Positions 11,277 through 22,350 of a DNA stretch of 64,000 bases are shown here, in pieces; position 1 is the first letter of the stretch, and each line of letters starts with the position of its first letter. The DNA comes from Adineta steineri. Taxonomy: Eukaryota > Rotifera > Eurotatoria > Adinetida > Adinetidae. The stretch spans positions 1,205,789 to 1,269,788 of the forward strand of contig CAJNOI010000011.1 of the NCBI GenBank assembly GCA_905250115.1, read 5' to 3'. Position numbers and translations under genes: made by a program. The notes below the pieces were generated by a model that was not told the origin of the DNA, did no database searches, and was given only the letters and a program-made list of their open reading frames with translations.

Positions 11277-13670
11277 TCATGAAGAAAATAATTTTTCACT
11301 TCTTGATATACTTTCATTAGCTTTTGGTGTTGTTTGGAAATTAAATGATACGGTTGAATAATTTTCAAAATCATTTTTTTCTAAAAGATAAAAATCTTTT
11401 TAGACAATATTAATTTTCATAAAATATTTTACTGTCTATTTGTGTAGGTATAGGTTTTTCAATTGGAGGATGTATTGGTTTTTTCAATATTGATACTAAG
11501 GGTTTTTCCGAAGTTGAATTATTTGATGAAACAACTGGAAAAGAATTCTATCAATAGAGAATTGATGATAAATATTAAATAGAAAATATTCAATAATCGA
11601 ACTTTTTGTTGTTGTTTTTCATTTGAATGTAATTCTGTTGTCGATGGATCGACAGATTCTGTTTCGAGATCATTCTGTAGACCAAGAGAACTAAATGTAG
11701 CTGTAACAGATGAATTATCATCTGTTTCATGAATGCCATCATTGAAATTTTTATGTAAAAATGATAATGATGGATTTGGTAAAGGAGTTTGTTTAAGTTG
11801 AGTATTCATTTGAAACATAGTTGCATTCGTATGATTACCAAGCTAGAATTTATAATTAGAACAATAATGAATCAAAAAAACAAATGAAGCTGTTTTACTG
11901 TTCGTTTTATTTCTTTTTGAGTAAGATAATATTTAAATATAGATATATCTTTATGTATGGATTGAGTTCGTTCTGACAAGAGATGTTCATCTATTGAAAA
12001 ACTACATACAGCTGTTGAACGTAAAGAAAAACTTGGTACAGGTATAATTTTTAAAATAGCAGATGTTTCTTTTGAAATATCATTTGTATTCGTTCGTGAT
12101 GATGATGATGATGGCGATGTGACTAAATTTGGTGTTTGTGAAATTGTATGAGAATGTTCTTTTTGTCTTTGTTGTATTTTATTCCATCGTCGCACAGATG
12201 ATAAATTGGAAGATTTTACTTGTTCCGAAATTGGTGCTGATGATGATAATGAAATATTAGATGGTGTTCGTTTAGCATTAACTAAAACAAAATAAGTTCT
12301 AAAATTCTATAGAATTTGTAACTTTATATTTAATACAAACCATTGTAGGGAAAAGGAGTTTTAGATATTGTTTCAGTATCATTTGATTTAACAGGATTCA
12401 CAGTAATAGTAGGAGGTATAGGAGAAGGAGGTGTGTCAAACGTAGGAGAAACAGCTGAAGTATCAGGACTAAGTATAGGAGATGAATTATAAGGTCCAAT
12501 ATAGATATTATCAATACTAGGAACAGGAGAAGTTACAGGAATTTTACGAATGACAGAATTATCAACGGTCGTTAAAGTAGTAGGAACTGTAGAAATCAAA
12601 GTGTTAGGAGCCATAGGTGATTTTTGCGGAGCAGTATTATTATGGATATTAGTTGGTGATGTTGAAGTAATAGAATTACCAGAAATAGTGGGAATAGGAG
12701 AGTTTATAGGAGAAGTTTCTAGAGTCTTTCCTGGTGTAGAAATAATAGGAGTAGAAGGCCTCATAGAAACACGAGAGGCTTGAGTGTTGAGTACATAGAC
12801 GGATGTGCGTTTGACAATGTTAGTATACTGAGGAGGAGTAAAAGTATCAAGATTAGTTACGGGTGCAGAAATATTAGGTGCATGAGGCTCTGTAGGAACA
12901 GGAGAAGTTTGAGTATTTAGTACATAGACAGATGTACGTATGACAGTGTTAGTATACGGCGGAGGAGTAAGAGTATCGAGATTCGTTACAGGTGAAGAAA
13001 TACTAGTTGCATGAGGCTCTTTGGGAACAGGAGAAGTTTGAGTGTTGAGTACGAAGAAGGATGTGTGTTTGACAGTGTTATCAAATTGAGGAGGATGAGT
13101 AAAAGTATCAAGATTTGTTACGGGTGAAGAAATACTAGGTGCACGAGGCTCTGTAGGAACAGGAGAGGTTTGAGTGTTAAGTACGTAGACGGATGTGCGT
13201 TTGACAGTGTTATCAAACTGAGGAGGATGTGTAAAAGTATCGAGATTTGTTACGGGCGAACAAAGACTAGGTGCATGAGATTCTGTAGGAGCTGGAGAGG
13301 CTTGAGTGTTGAGTACATAGAAGGATGTGTGTTTGACAGTGTTATCAAACTGAGGAGGATGAGTAAAAGTATCAAGATTCGTTACAGGTAAAGAAATGTG
13401 AACCGGGCTATTAGGAATACTAGGTGTACGAGGCTTCGTAGGAACATGAGAAACCGATGTGCGAGGGATAGTAGCAGTGGAAGGAATTGGGGATTTTATG
13501 AGAGGAGCAGATGTGTCAAGATTAGTTACGGGCGTCGAAATAAGAGGATCATTCGACATATTTGGAGTAGGAGATTTAGAATGAACACGAGAATTTTCAG
13601 AATTATATGCAAAATCAAATGTGTTAGGATTATTATTAGTAGCTAAAGGAGTAACTGTCTTGTTGCCCAT
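11277..13670 (-). CDS. Ser/Thr/Pro-rich protein with 44-residue repeats, unknown function
   Basis: Five exons, 13670-12341, 12281-11899, 11842-11603, 11547-11433 and 11380-11277, total 2172 nt or 723 aa. I do not recognise the family. The protein starts MGNK, so N-myristoylation of Gly2 is possible. The first exon is Pro/Ser/Thr/Asn-rich and carries five tandem units of about 44 residues around PVTNLDTFT.PPQFDNTVKR and TSVYVLNTQTSPVP.EP, with a degenerate unit on each side. The later exons are Ser-rich and polar, with no visible catalytic motif, membrane segment or fold. The exon model rests on splice signals, an open frame and phase agreement only. The second donor (GTAAAA) is weak, so the 3' half is less sure. 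The gene is divergent from the DNAJB12/14-like gene. Confidence 0.6.
12788..13395 (-). repeat. 132-bp tandem coding repeat
   Basis: Five direct units inside exon 1 of the Ser/Thr/Pro-rich gene. The marker GTTAC/GTTA recurs at 12856, 12985, 13117, 13249 and 13381, giving periods of 129, 132, 132 and 132 bp. All periods are multiples of three, so the frame is kept. The units in the middle are the most alike. Confidence 0.85.
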
Positions 13671-14296
13671 TGAAATTTCTTTTTTTTTGCAAATAATTCT
13701 TATATGTTGAATTATTATGAATTCAGTAATTTTTTTTCATTGGCTTCATTCTATAATACAATGTTCATACATATATATAACTAATAAAAAATAAATGTCT
13801 TTTATGCATTTGAAAGTCTAATTCAAAAGAAAAAGAATTGACAAAGTGCAGAAGAAAAAAGAATCTTTTATTCATGGTTTTACTTAAATTTATCGATATT
13901 TTTTCTATTCTGTCAAATAGTGATATCTATCGTTTGCCATGTCACAACCAATATAGATTGGTTACGCATTAATCCAATTATATACAGAAGCGACTTCTTT
14001 TTTATTTATTTGTCATGTATAAAGAAAAATGATGATTGTCGTTTTTTTACGTTAACGCTTTACTTTATCAATTACACAGTTACTTGTCTATTTTGTTTCT
14101 TTTATATTATTAAATTATAATTTTTTCTATCTTCTTCAATAGATTGAACATTTTATCTATTCTGCAGATTTATTACTGGATCAAATTTGATTTATTCGTA
14201 TTGTTTTTCTTCTATTTGGCTTGTATATATTATGATCTAATTTACAATATTTTTATTCATCTATAATATTTAACTGCAGTATTTTTATATTACCAA
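13671..14296. other. Divergent promoter region
   Basis: 626 bp between the ATG of the Ser/Thr/Pro-rich gene (-) and the DNAJB12/14-like ATG (+). It is AT-rich, with no strong TATA. A possible acceptor CTGCAG ends at 14279, shortly before the + strand ATG. A 66-codon open stretch at 13920-14120 is taken as chance. Confidence 0.4.
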
Positions 14297-16076
14297 ATGG
14301 AAGCAAATAAAGACGCTGCTTTACATTATTTAGAACTTGCTGAAAAAGCAATTCTTGTAAATGATCATAGTCGAGCTATACGATTTATAAATAAATCGAA
14401 AGATCTTTTTCCAACAGAGAAAGCAGAAGGTACTTTTCATTATTTTTCTAATCATTGTTTGTCTAAGTTCTATTTATTATAGATCTTCTCAAACGAATAA
14501 AAGATGCCACTTCTCATTCAACAAATCAGAATAAAACTCATGAATCGACTACATCATCTTCACAGCATGACCATACAACAACAAACGGAACTTCGTCACA
14601 TACCAGACATAGAACAACATCAACATCTACTAATGATTATACCTCTGAAGAAGTTGAAGCTGTACGGAAGTGAGTATATATATAAATATTGATTCTCTAG
14701 TCTTGTGATTAGATATGAAATTCATAAGTTTTGATCTCGTATTATAGAAGAATAATTGAAAGTTTCCGAACTTGTAATATTGATTCACTTTTCATTTGCT
14801 TAGGAAATGTATTGGTGAGTCAATTATTATTTTTTTTCAATATCAAAGAAGCATATAGCATGAAATAACTAATCGCTAAGTGTAGTAAATAAGAAAAATG
14901 TATAGATGAAGAGATCTAATATTTACTTATTAAACTATCTATTACCGATTTTATTTGATCGTTCGTATTAATTCTTTTTTTTTCAATTTTAGAATCAAAA
15001 CATGTAAAAATTTATATGAAATTCTTGGTGTTAGTAAAACAGCATCTGAAGCTGATTTAAAAAAAGCTTACAGAAAATTAGCTCTTCAAGTAAGTTGTCT
15101 ATTGAATAATTTCATCTTTGTTTTAAAAAAAGGTTATTTGTTCTTTTTTATTTAGTTCCATCCAGATAAATGTAAAGCACCGGGTGCTACTGAAGCTTTT
15201 AAAGGTTATCTATTTATAAAAAAATAAATATTTTCTTAAAAATCTCTTATAGCAATTGGTAAAGCCTTTTCAATATTAAATGATCCAAAAAAACGCGAAG
15301 ATTATGATCGATATGGCCAAGCAATGGAACCACAATATCATCGGGGTAGTACTGGTGGTCAACGTTGTGGACAGAATTATTATACTGACGAAGATGATGA
15401 TTTTTCAGCTGAAGAAATATTTAATATTTTCTTTGGTCATTCCGGTATGATATACATATATATATATTATTCTAAAAATAAATAAAAACTTGTAATTAAT
15501 TAGGCGTATCAAATCGTACACGTCGACGTCGTCAACATCCAAATACATTTCATTTTACAACTAATTCACCACAAAATGTATGTTTATTTATATAATTCTT
15601 GTCCAAGAAAAATTCTTTTCTTAATATTTTAGACAATGCATACATTAACTCAATTATTACCTTATCTATTTTTATTTCTTATTTCAATTATTGGAACATT
15701 TTTAGTAAGCGAACCGCAATTTCAATTACATCGTACAGGGTATAAATATACATATATATTTATCAATATTTTTTTCTAAATATTCTTTTTTAGAAAATAT
15801 ACAAATTTACGTTCAACACGAATATCAAATATTCAGTATTATGTTAAACCAGATTTTCGTGCACCAAATACACATGCTGAATTAGATAGATTTGAATCAT
15901 CTGTTATTGATGAATATATAACTGATTTACAACATCAATGTTATCGTGAACAACAACATAAAGAATCAATGTTATGGCGAGCAAGAATGATGAATGATAA
16001 TAGTTTATATCATCAAGCGCAACAATTAACAACACCATCATGTACAAAATTAAATAACTTTGCACGTGGTGGTTAA
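14297..16076 (+). CDS. DnaJ homolog subfamily B member 12/14-like, ER membrane co-chaperone
   Basis: Eight exons, 14297-14429, 14483-14669, 14993-15089, 15156-15204, 15253-15444, 15504-15577, 15633-15739 and 15794-16076, give 373 aa (human DNAJB12 about 375). The N-terminus ([17 protein letters not shown]) is the helical module typical of DNAJB12/14. The J domain begins [10 protein letters not shown] near residue 113 and has the Hsp70-activating HPD at about 141-143. A linker, one transmembrane helix ([18 protein letters not shown], about 252-269) and the C-terminal DUF1977 region follow. The family sits in the ER membrane with the J domain in the cytosol and passes membrane clients to Hsc70 for ER-associated degradation. 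The second intron, 323 nt, is longer than the others. Confidence 0.92.
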
Positions 16077-17328
16077 ACCTAAATTTGTATTTATTTTATA
16101 TTTTAACTAAAAATATTACAGTGATTTCAATTTTTTCTTTATAATTGTTTATTACTTTACATTCGTTTTTGTTTTGCGTTCTCTATTTGATGATGTGATG
16201 CAATTGTAACGAAAAAGAAAACCTTTACTTGTTACAAATAATTAGAAAATAAATGTCAATCTCAAGTTCAATGTCATTTTATAAAAGAAACAAAAGAATA
16301 ATCCTATCTTTTTATCATTTAACCTTTTGTAGAAAATTTACTTTAAAATAAAAATTCGATAGTATGTTTACGTATTTTATTAGAAAGAAAGCAACAGTAT
16401 AGATTTCCTTTATGAAAAATGATTAAATTTTGAACTATGATGTTTTTGCTTTATTGTATGTTGAATATTTGAGATAATAGGAAATAATAGTTCAAAAAAG
16501 CGAAGTATAATGATTATCCATTGTTTGATGTATTTCTTCGTGTTGAGTACTTGGATAAACTATGCAACAATAACTATTATATTGCAAGACTACAGAAATT
16601 TTGATCTTTGATTCTCAGATACATTATCAATAAGCAAATTACAACGAGCATACCGTGTTTGTAGAAAGAAAAGACAAATATATTGATTATCTTTAAATTT
16701 CACAGACATTTTTAATATCATAACAAAAGACAGGTAGATTTGTAAATAAGACTCTTTTGCACTTAAAGCCATCAAATTGTGTTATCTTAACTGGATTCTA
16801 CGTCATTTTAACTTCGATAACGATTTAATGAGGTCAAAGTTCACTCGTTAACCCTATGTCAATGGATTAAATAGTATACGTACCAATAGACAGAGTCTTT
16901 CTTACTCCGTCAACTTATGATTAGTTTTCTTTTGTAAAATATATAAATTTTAAAACAATTTATGCCATATTTTATTTCGTTAAAATTGATTATTTATCTA
17001 ATTTTTTTTTAAGTTGTTTTATTATGGAATATAAATGGATAGGACACAAAAAAAAGAGTGGATGTTTCATTTTTCTTGTTGCCTTGTTTTCAAACATCTA
17101 TTATACAAAAAAAAACTTTGTCGTGTTCGAAATAAATCGGAATGTAAATGATGGATTGAATTCACTGTTATTTCGAGACACATAGAAAAATCAGGATGAA
17201 TGAAACGAAGGATATATCATTCAGATCGCAAAAAAACCGTTGGAATAAAAAGAAAAAGACGCGACAAGACAGAAAAAACACCTATATCTAAAGCACCACC
17301 CTTTTTTTTGCCTCTATGAAGAAATTTA
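16077..17328. other. Gene-free stretch between convergent genes
   Basis: About 1.25 kb of AT-rich 3' flanking sequence between the DNAJB12/14-like gene (+) and the ADP/ATP carrier (-). It contains AATAAA-like signals on both strands, for example near 16248 (+). No domain-bearing open frame, paired terminal repeat or RNA gene was recognised. Confidence 0.5.
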
Positions 17329-18573
17329 TCATTTGGCAGAAGATGATTGTCCACTAAGGACTAAATATCGTTTGAATTCATCATAGAGAACGAGAACAAG
17401 CGATGAACCAACACTACGATACATATTGGATAAATTGCCCTTGAAAAAGGCAGTTAAACCTTCATTTTTAGCAATCTTTCGACCACAATCAAGTGTTCCG
17501 CTATAAATAACATCACCACGACCACTTTGCATCATCAAACGTCTAAAATGAAGAAATTTATTTTTCAAAAAAAAGGTTTTTCATATTGAAATATACCGTC
17601 GAATAGTATCAAGTGGATAAGCAAGAAATTCTGATGACGATGTAACAAATTGTGCAAAGAGGAAACGATAAAGAATGCTCGGATTTGGATTGTCGCCGAA
17701 TATAAATTTCTTTCCTGCATCATAGCCACCAAAATAAAATGCTCGATAGACAAAAATACCAGCAACACTTATTGCAAAACCTCGATAGAGACCTAAAAAA
17801 TAATATAATTATAAATTTAAATTCAAGAAACGAAAAAGAAAAAATTTTAACCTTGTATGCCATCGGCTTTATAGATTTTAACAAGACAATCATTCATGCC
17901 TTTAAATTGTCGATCACTAACTGATTTGCCAATATCAACACCAAGACGTGTACGAGCAAAATCAAGTGGATAGACAAATGTTAATCCAGTTGCACCAGCC
18001 ATACCACCAGCAAATAAATTACCAGCGAAAAATTTATATGGATTTAAAGCTGGGTTATAATTAGCAAACATTCGTTGATAACGTTCTTTAAAAGCAAAAT
18101 TTAAGGCTTGCTAAATAAAAATGAAATAAATAAATGTTTTAGATTTATTAGAATTAAATTAAATTACCGTTGGAAAATAACGCAATACATTGGCCCAATT
18201 TCCACGCCACAATGATACAGCTCCTTCTTCTTTAATACATCGTGCGAAACAATCAGCAAATCCTTTATATTTTTGTCCTTGTGCAATTTTTTGATTGACA
18301 TCTTGTGTTTGAAGAAGTAATTTTACACGTTCAAGTGGTGCAACGGCTGTTTTGGAAATAGCTCCCTAGAATAATTCATATTTTTATCAATAAAATAAGT
18401 TTTGATTATAATATACATACAGCTAAAATAAAAAAACAAAAAACAAAAATAATAAAGAATAAATTTAAAGAATATGAAGAGAAAAACAAACCTGTTCCAC
18501 CAGCAAGAAAATCAAGTATAACATCTTTGGCAGTTGCAGATGGTTTTTGCGGTACTCCAGTTGGGCCACCCAT
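17329..18573 (-). CDS. Mitochondrial ADP/ATP carrier (adenine nucleotide translocator)
   Basis: SLC25A4/5/6-type carrier of the inner mitochondrial membrane, exchanging matrix ATP for cytosolic ADP. Exons on the minus strand: 18573-18492, a 2-nt micro-exon 18422-18421, 18365-18168, 18110-17852, 17792-17597 and 17542-17329, in all 951 nt and 316 aa. The three carrier repeats are clear, with signature motifs PLERVK (about 38-43), PLDFAR (about 142-147) and PLDTIR (about 240-245). The nucleotide-carrier signature reads RRRLMM (about 245-250) instead of the usual RRRMMM. Without the micro-exon the first exon ends in phase 1 while the next begins in phase 0, and the frame is lost. With it the conserved stretch reads [17 protein letters not shown], the same length as in animal homologues. 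The C-terminus extends about 10 residues past the usual end. Confidence 0.93.
18421..18422 (-). other. Putative 2-nt micro-exon of the ADP/ATP carrier gene
   Basis: Minus-strand sequence reads TTTTTTTATTTTAG, then CT, then GTATGTATAT. A good acceptor therefore lies directly against CT and a good donor. The flanking introns are 69 nt (18491-18423, GTTTGT..TTTTAG) and 55 nt (18420-18366, GTATGT..TTCTAG), normal for this genome. CT completes an Ala codon begun by the last G of exon 1 and restores the frame. Confidence 0.7.
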
Positions 18574-19526
18574 ATCAATCGATCTAGAAAAAAATAACTT
18601 AGTATTAGTATTTTGTCCTTTAAATGATTTTTCGTATTTTAATGTTAAAATGTTTGTTTATCTGCGGTCGACAACGACAACAAGTGTACTGATAGATGTA
18701 GACACCCTTAACTATACACGAAAAACACAAAAATAGTTTTATGGAAGCAACCAATTAAATTAAATTTTATTATAAACAAACAATAGAGATCGCTGATTGA
18801 TGAAACTAAAATAAAATTGTTTTGAAAATGATGAGGGACATTTTCAATTTTTATTTTTATTCATTTAAATAATTATTAAAAAAAGGTAGAAAATATTTCA
18901 TATAACTTCCTGTAAGATTATGAATTAAATAATATATAAAATAAAAAGAAAAATGTATTTCTCTTCTAATATCATTCACATCTTGCATTTATTACTATAC
19001 ATCAAACATATACTTATCGTTTATGACTTCTACCGTATTTGTAAATTTATATGAACCCCTTCTGAGAATGTAAATGCGGATGTGTATGTGGTAAACAATC
19101 TCATTAATAATGATGTGTTTTAAGATAAACTTATCGAGTTTAAAACATTGATCTGTTGTAAAATTTTATTTCAAAAATGACACTATTTTTCATCTTTAAA
19201 AATTTATCAAACTTAAGTAGATCATTTTATATCTTTTATTTTTGGCGATATTTCAAAAAAAGTTGTAATGAGTATTTTAATATATTTGATGGTAAGATTT
19301 GAATTTTTACCAACTTGGTTGTGCAATAAATGAGTCAAGAATAATAATATGAAAAAAATCTTTCTTTCCTGTTCTTTTCTGTAAAAAAGAATGTTAAAGA
19401 TGTATGTACGAAACAAAAGGAAAGATAAAATTGAAGTTATTTTTAAAATGACGTTGGAAAAAAAACCCAGACGAGTATGGCTTAATAAAAAATTGGAAAT
19501 TTCTAACTGGGAACAGAATGGTGCCA
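18574..19526. other. Divergent intergenic region
   Basis: Roughly 950 bp upstream of both the ADP/ATP carrier (-) and the UBL-RBR gene (+), very AT-rich. A 101-codon minus-strand open stretch at 19222-19527 is hydrophobic low-complexity translation without a family and is taken as chance. Confidence 0.4.
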
Positions 19527-19535
19527 TATATAAAA
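19527..19535 (+). promoter_or_regulatory. TATA box of the ubiquitin-gene cluster
   Basis: TATATAAAA lies about 75 nt upstream of a 5' UTR splice donor and about 180 nt upstream of the first ATG. It is the only clear TATA element of the four-gene cluster that follows. Confidence 0.6.
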
Positions 19536-19607
19536 AGCAATGATATATACATAAACAGACATTAAGTTTCTTTACATTTATTTCTCTACATCAACTATAA
19601 ACTTCAA

Positions 19608-19694
19608 GTAAGTTTCTAACATTGTTCATATTTATATAATCGTGTATCTTCAATATAGATAATACAAGTTTCGTCTTTCTCTCTTATTCAATAG
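19608..19694 (+). other. 5' UTR intron of the UBL-RBR gene
   Basis: Donor CAA/GTAAGT at 19608 and acceptor TTATTCAATAG at 19694 flank 87 nt. Spliced, they place the ATG 15 nt after the acceptor. The TATA box upstream fits an ordinary cis-spliced first exon. Confidence 0.6.
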
Positions 19695-19709
19695 ATTCAA
19701 ACATAAACT

Positions 19710-20708
19710 ATGTCAATTATTAACGTTTTATTTTCTACAATGAAAGGTAGTAAGCATTCTGGTCAACTTAAAGAAGGGTATACTGTGAATGATATTAAAC
19801 AATTAGTTAAAGATAAATTTGGTTCTGATAATTTTCGACTTGTTGTTAATGGAAAAGAAATACAAGATAATGACCCAGCGAAATTTGCTGAATTAAAAAA
19901 AGATATCAAAAATAATACAGTCATTTATGTTTGCCAACGAATGGATGGTGGATCAGGTATGGTCGATATAGACTCACACAAGGCCACTATTCTAGTTGAT
20001 CTTCAAGATGAATTACGTAAAATTCCAACACAACCAAATAATTCAGATTGTATGATTTGCACGGAAGAAAAAAAGTGCCTTAAATTTTGTTGCAATTCAA
20101 TTATTTGTAAAGAATGTTTCCCAAATTACTTCATTCATTATGATTATAAACTTACGTGTTTGACTTGTAACGAAGTATTAGCGCCAGAAAAGTTTTTTAA
20201 AACACCACAATTCATCCAATCACTTGTTCAACTAGACGAAACAACACTAATGGCACGAAATATTGATTTTCAAATATGTACATGTGGTGCATTTTGTGTT
20301 AATAGTACTATGTATGCAAAACAAAAATGTCCCAATTGTCAACGATGGTTATGTTTTTTTTGTAATTCTGATTGGGATGAAAAAGAGAAGAAAATGCGTA
20401 ATGAAAAATATACGTGCAAAGTCAACTGCTTTTGGGAAACAAAGATTACTTATCAATTGATCACACTAGAATATAATAAGAATATGCAAGTACCTAATCG
20501 ACGATGCTGTCCAAAGTGTTTTGAATGTGGTTCATATGATCAAAAATGCAAGTATCATAAATGTAAATGTGGCCATACGTTCTGTTTCATTTGTCTGAAA
20601 TCTCAGACAGATTGTCAACGTGATTTTAAGTCGATGTATAATCTACCATGTGCCAATGTAGCACAACAATCATATACCATATTTCCACGTCTCTGTCATG
20701 ATGGATAA
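19710..20708 (+). CDS. Ubiquitin-like domain plus RING/IBR (RBR-type) E3 ligase-like protein
   Basis: A single exon of 332 aa. Residues 1-75 form a ubiquitin-like fold (VNDIKQLVKDKFG..NFRLVVNGKEIQD). Three cysteine-rich modules follow: a RING1-like one from C114 (CMICTEE..CC..IICKECF, then CLTC) to C153, an IBR-like one (CTCGAFC, CPNC, CFFC) at about 190-218, and a RING2-like one (CCPKC, then KCKYHKCKCGHTFCFIC) at about 266-295. In RBR ligases a RING2 cysteine takes ubiquitin from E2 before transfer; Cys280 is the best candidate here. This layout recalls parkin in miniature, but substrate and orthology are unknown. It is the first of four ubiquitin-system genes in a row. Confidence 0.8.
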   Translation: MSIINVLFSTMKGSKHSGQLKEGYTVNDIKQLVKDKFGSDNFRLVVNGKEIQDNDPAKFAELKKDIKNNTVIYVCQRMDGGSGMVDIDSHKATILVDLQDELRKIPTQPNNSDCMICTEEKKCLKFCCNSIICKECFPNYFIHYDYKLTCLTCNEVLAPEKFFKTPQFIQSLVQLDETTLMARNIDFQICTCGAFCVNSTMYAKQKCPNCQRWLCFFCNSDWDEKEKKMRNEKYTCKVNCFWETKITYQLITLEYNKNMQVPNRRCCPKCFECGSYDQKCKYHKCKCGHTFCFICLKSQTDCQRDFKSMYNLPCANVAQQSYTIFPRLCHDG

Positions 20709-20779
20709 TATTCTAGATGGATCACATGTATTATTAACAATGCTTTTTTTTTATTTTTAGTCTTTATAACAGTATATTA

Positions 20780-20785
20780 AATAAA
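20780..20785 (+). terminator. Poly(A) signal AATAAA after the UBL-RBR gene
   Basis: AATAAA 72 nt beyond the stop codon and about 55 nt before the acceptor that precedes the next ATG. This spacing is typical of neighbouring genes in trans-spliced operons. Confidence 0.5.
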
Positions 20786-20836
20786 CATGATTTACTTATA
20801 TCACTTTATTTTCATTATAAAGAAAAATATATTTTC

Positions 20837-20838
20837 AG
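20837..20838 (+). other. Lone 3' splice site before USP gene A
   Basis: ATATTTTCAG ends 3 nt before the ATG at 20842. The gap back to the previous stop is only 133 bp, and no matching donor exon is apparent in it. It is a candidate spliced-leader acceptor. Confidence 0.5.
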
Positions 20839-20841
20839 ATC

Positions 20842-22291
20842 ATGAATTGTTTTGGCATGAATTTAAGAAAGAAAAGATGCAAACAAAATAAACTACCATT
20901 AGTCAAGCCGCTTTCATTTAAGCGTTCCGATAATATTAAACCATCAATAAAGCGTCCTGTCACAACAATTAATTTAGATGATAATATTATAAATCGGAAT
21001 ACAACCTTCTCTGAAAGATATGATGGTAGTAGATTACCAAGGATTTGCAATCTAAAACCTAAAAGACAGACAACACAGTTAAGTAAGTAAAACCTATTCA
21101 ATGTCTCTTAAGATTTATATAAACACTTACATAATTTATTATTATTAAAATATTTTGTAAAAAACAAACTTTGTTTTAGAACATAGTGAAGAATATTCGC
21201 TACCAATTATATCTGTCTCTACATCTAAATTAATAGCAACCAATGTACATGATATGGATAGTCGAATTGATTCTGTTCCATTTCATTTTAAGAACATAGA
21301 TTTAAACAATACTTCAAGTTTGATATTAAAACCAAACCTATCGTCTCCATCAAATCATTTAAAAGCATCTACAAATGATTCGAGTCTTTTGTCGACACGC
21401 GATATTCCAGGTGTCTGCGGTCTAAATAATATTGGCAATACTTGTTACATGAATAGTGCTGTACAATGTTTAAATAGTATATCATATATAGTCGAATGGG
21501 CTATGAATCAACCACGATTATCAACTTTCAAGAATATAATCGATGTTTATGCTTCTCTAGTACAATCAATGTGGTCAGGTCATCATACATATGTTACTCC
21601 TCAGGAACTGAAAGGTTACATCGGCCGTTTAGCTCCAATATTTTCTAATTATGGCCAGAAGGATTCTCATGAATTTATGAACGTTTTGCTTACTGAACTA
21701 CAAACAGTCGATTCAACTTCATTCTTTATGGATCTCTTTCAAATTCATACTCAATCAGAAACTACTTGTGATAAATGTCAACATCATGATAGTATTGAAG
21801 AAACAAGTACATTCCTACCACTTCCAGTTCCTCAGTTGAAATTACATGATAGTGCTGAAGTGTTATTAGAAGATCTCATTTCAGATTTCTGTCAAGAAGA
21901 TTCATTAGACGGGCAATACTATTGTCAAAAGTGCGAAACATGCCAATCGGCACGACATAAAACTACAATTATTCAACCATTACCTCGTGCTCTCATTATT
22001 CAGCTTCAACGATTTCCATTTGATGGTACAACTAGAAAGATTAATACATATGTTCAATACAAACTTGAATATCAAAATTTACTATCGGATAATGATCGAT
22101 ACGAATTATATGCTATTTCAATGCATAGTGGAAGTTTAGCCGGTGGACATTATACAACAGTAGCACGAAATTATAAAAATGCTCAATGGTATCTATTCGA
22201 TGATAGATATGTGAAAACAATTAATCCAGAAAACATTTTAACTTCCTTTAAAGCGCAACAAGCGTATATACTTATTTATTTAAAGAAATAA
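20842..22291 (+). CDS. Ubiquitin carboxyl-terminal hydrolase (USP), gene A of a tandem trio
   Basis: Two exons, 20842-21082 and 21180-22291, give 450 aa. The first 155 residues are basic and Ser/Asn-rich without a domain. The rest is a compact USP (peptidase C19) domain. The Cys box is GLNNIGNTCYMNS with catalytic Cys169, the His box is GGHYTT with His404, and WYLFDD supplies Asp421, so the triad looks intact. Two CxxC pairs (CDKC, and CQKC in the second half) form the zinc ribbon of the fingers. USPs remove ubiquitin from proteins. The gene lies directly behind an E3-like gene and before two paralogues. Confidence 0.92.
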
Positions 22292-22348
22292 TAGCTGAAA
22301 GATTCTAAGTATTTAAATAGTAATTTGATTCTATCGAATGTTTATTTT

Positions 22349-22350
22349 AG
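22349..22350 (+). other. Lone 3' splice site at the ATG of USP gene B
   Basis: GTTTATTTTAG abuts the ATG at 22351. The previous stop codon is only 59 nt upstream, too little room for a promoter plus a leader exon plus an intron. Confidence 0.55.

Noticed and set aside
12550..13646. Plus-strand open frames over the 132-bp repeats
   Set aside because: Antisense shadows of the repeat-bearing exon. The minus strand gives one long continuous frame with a sensible start.
18366..18491. One simple intron between exons 1 and 2 of the ADP/ATP carrier
   Set aside because: GT at 18491 to the AG before 18365 shifts the frame, and using the inner acceptor alone runs into a stop (GTA TGT ATA TTA TAA). No other AG in the interval rescues it.
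19222..19527. 101-codon minus-strand open frame before the UBL-RBR gene
   Set aside because: Low-complexity Phe/Leu/Ile translation of AT-rich DNA, and it overlaps the TATA region of the + strand gene.
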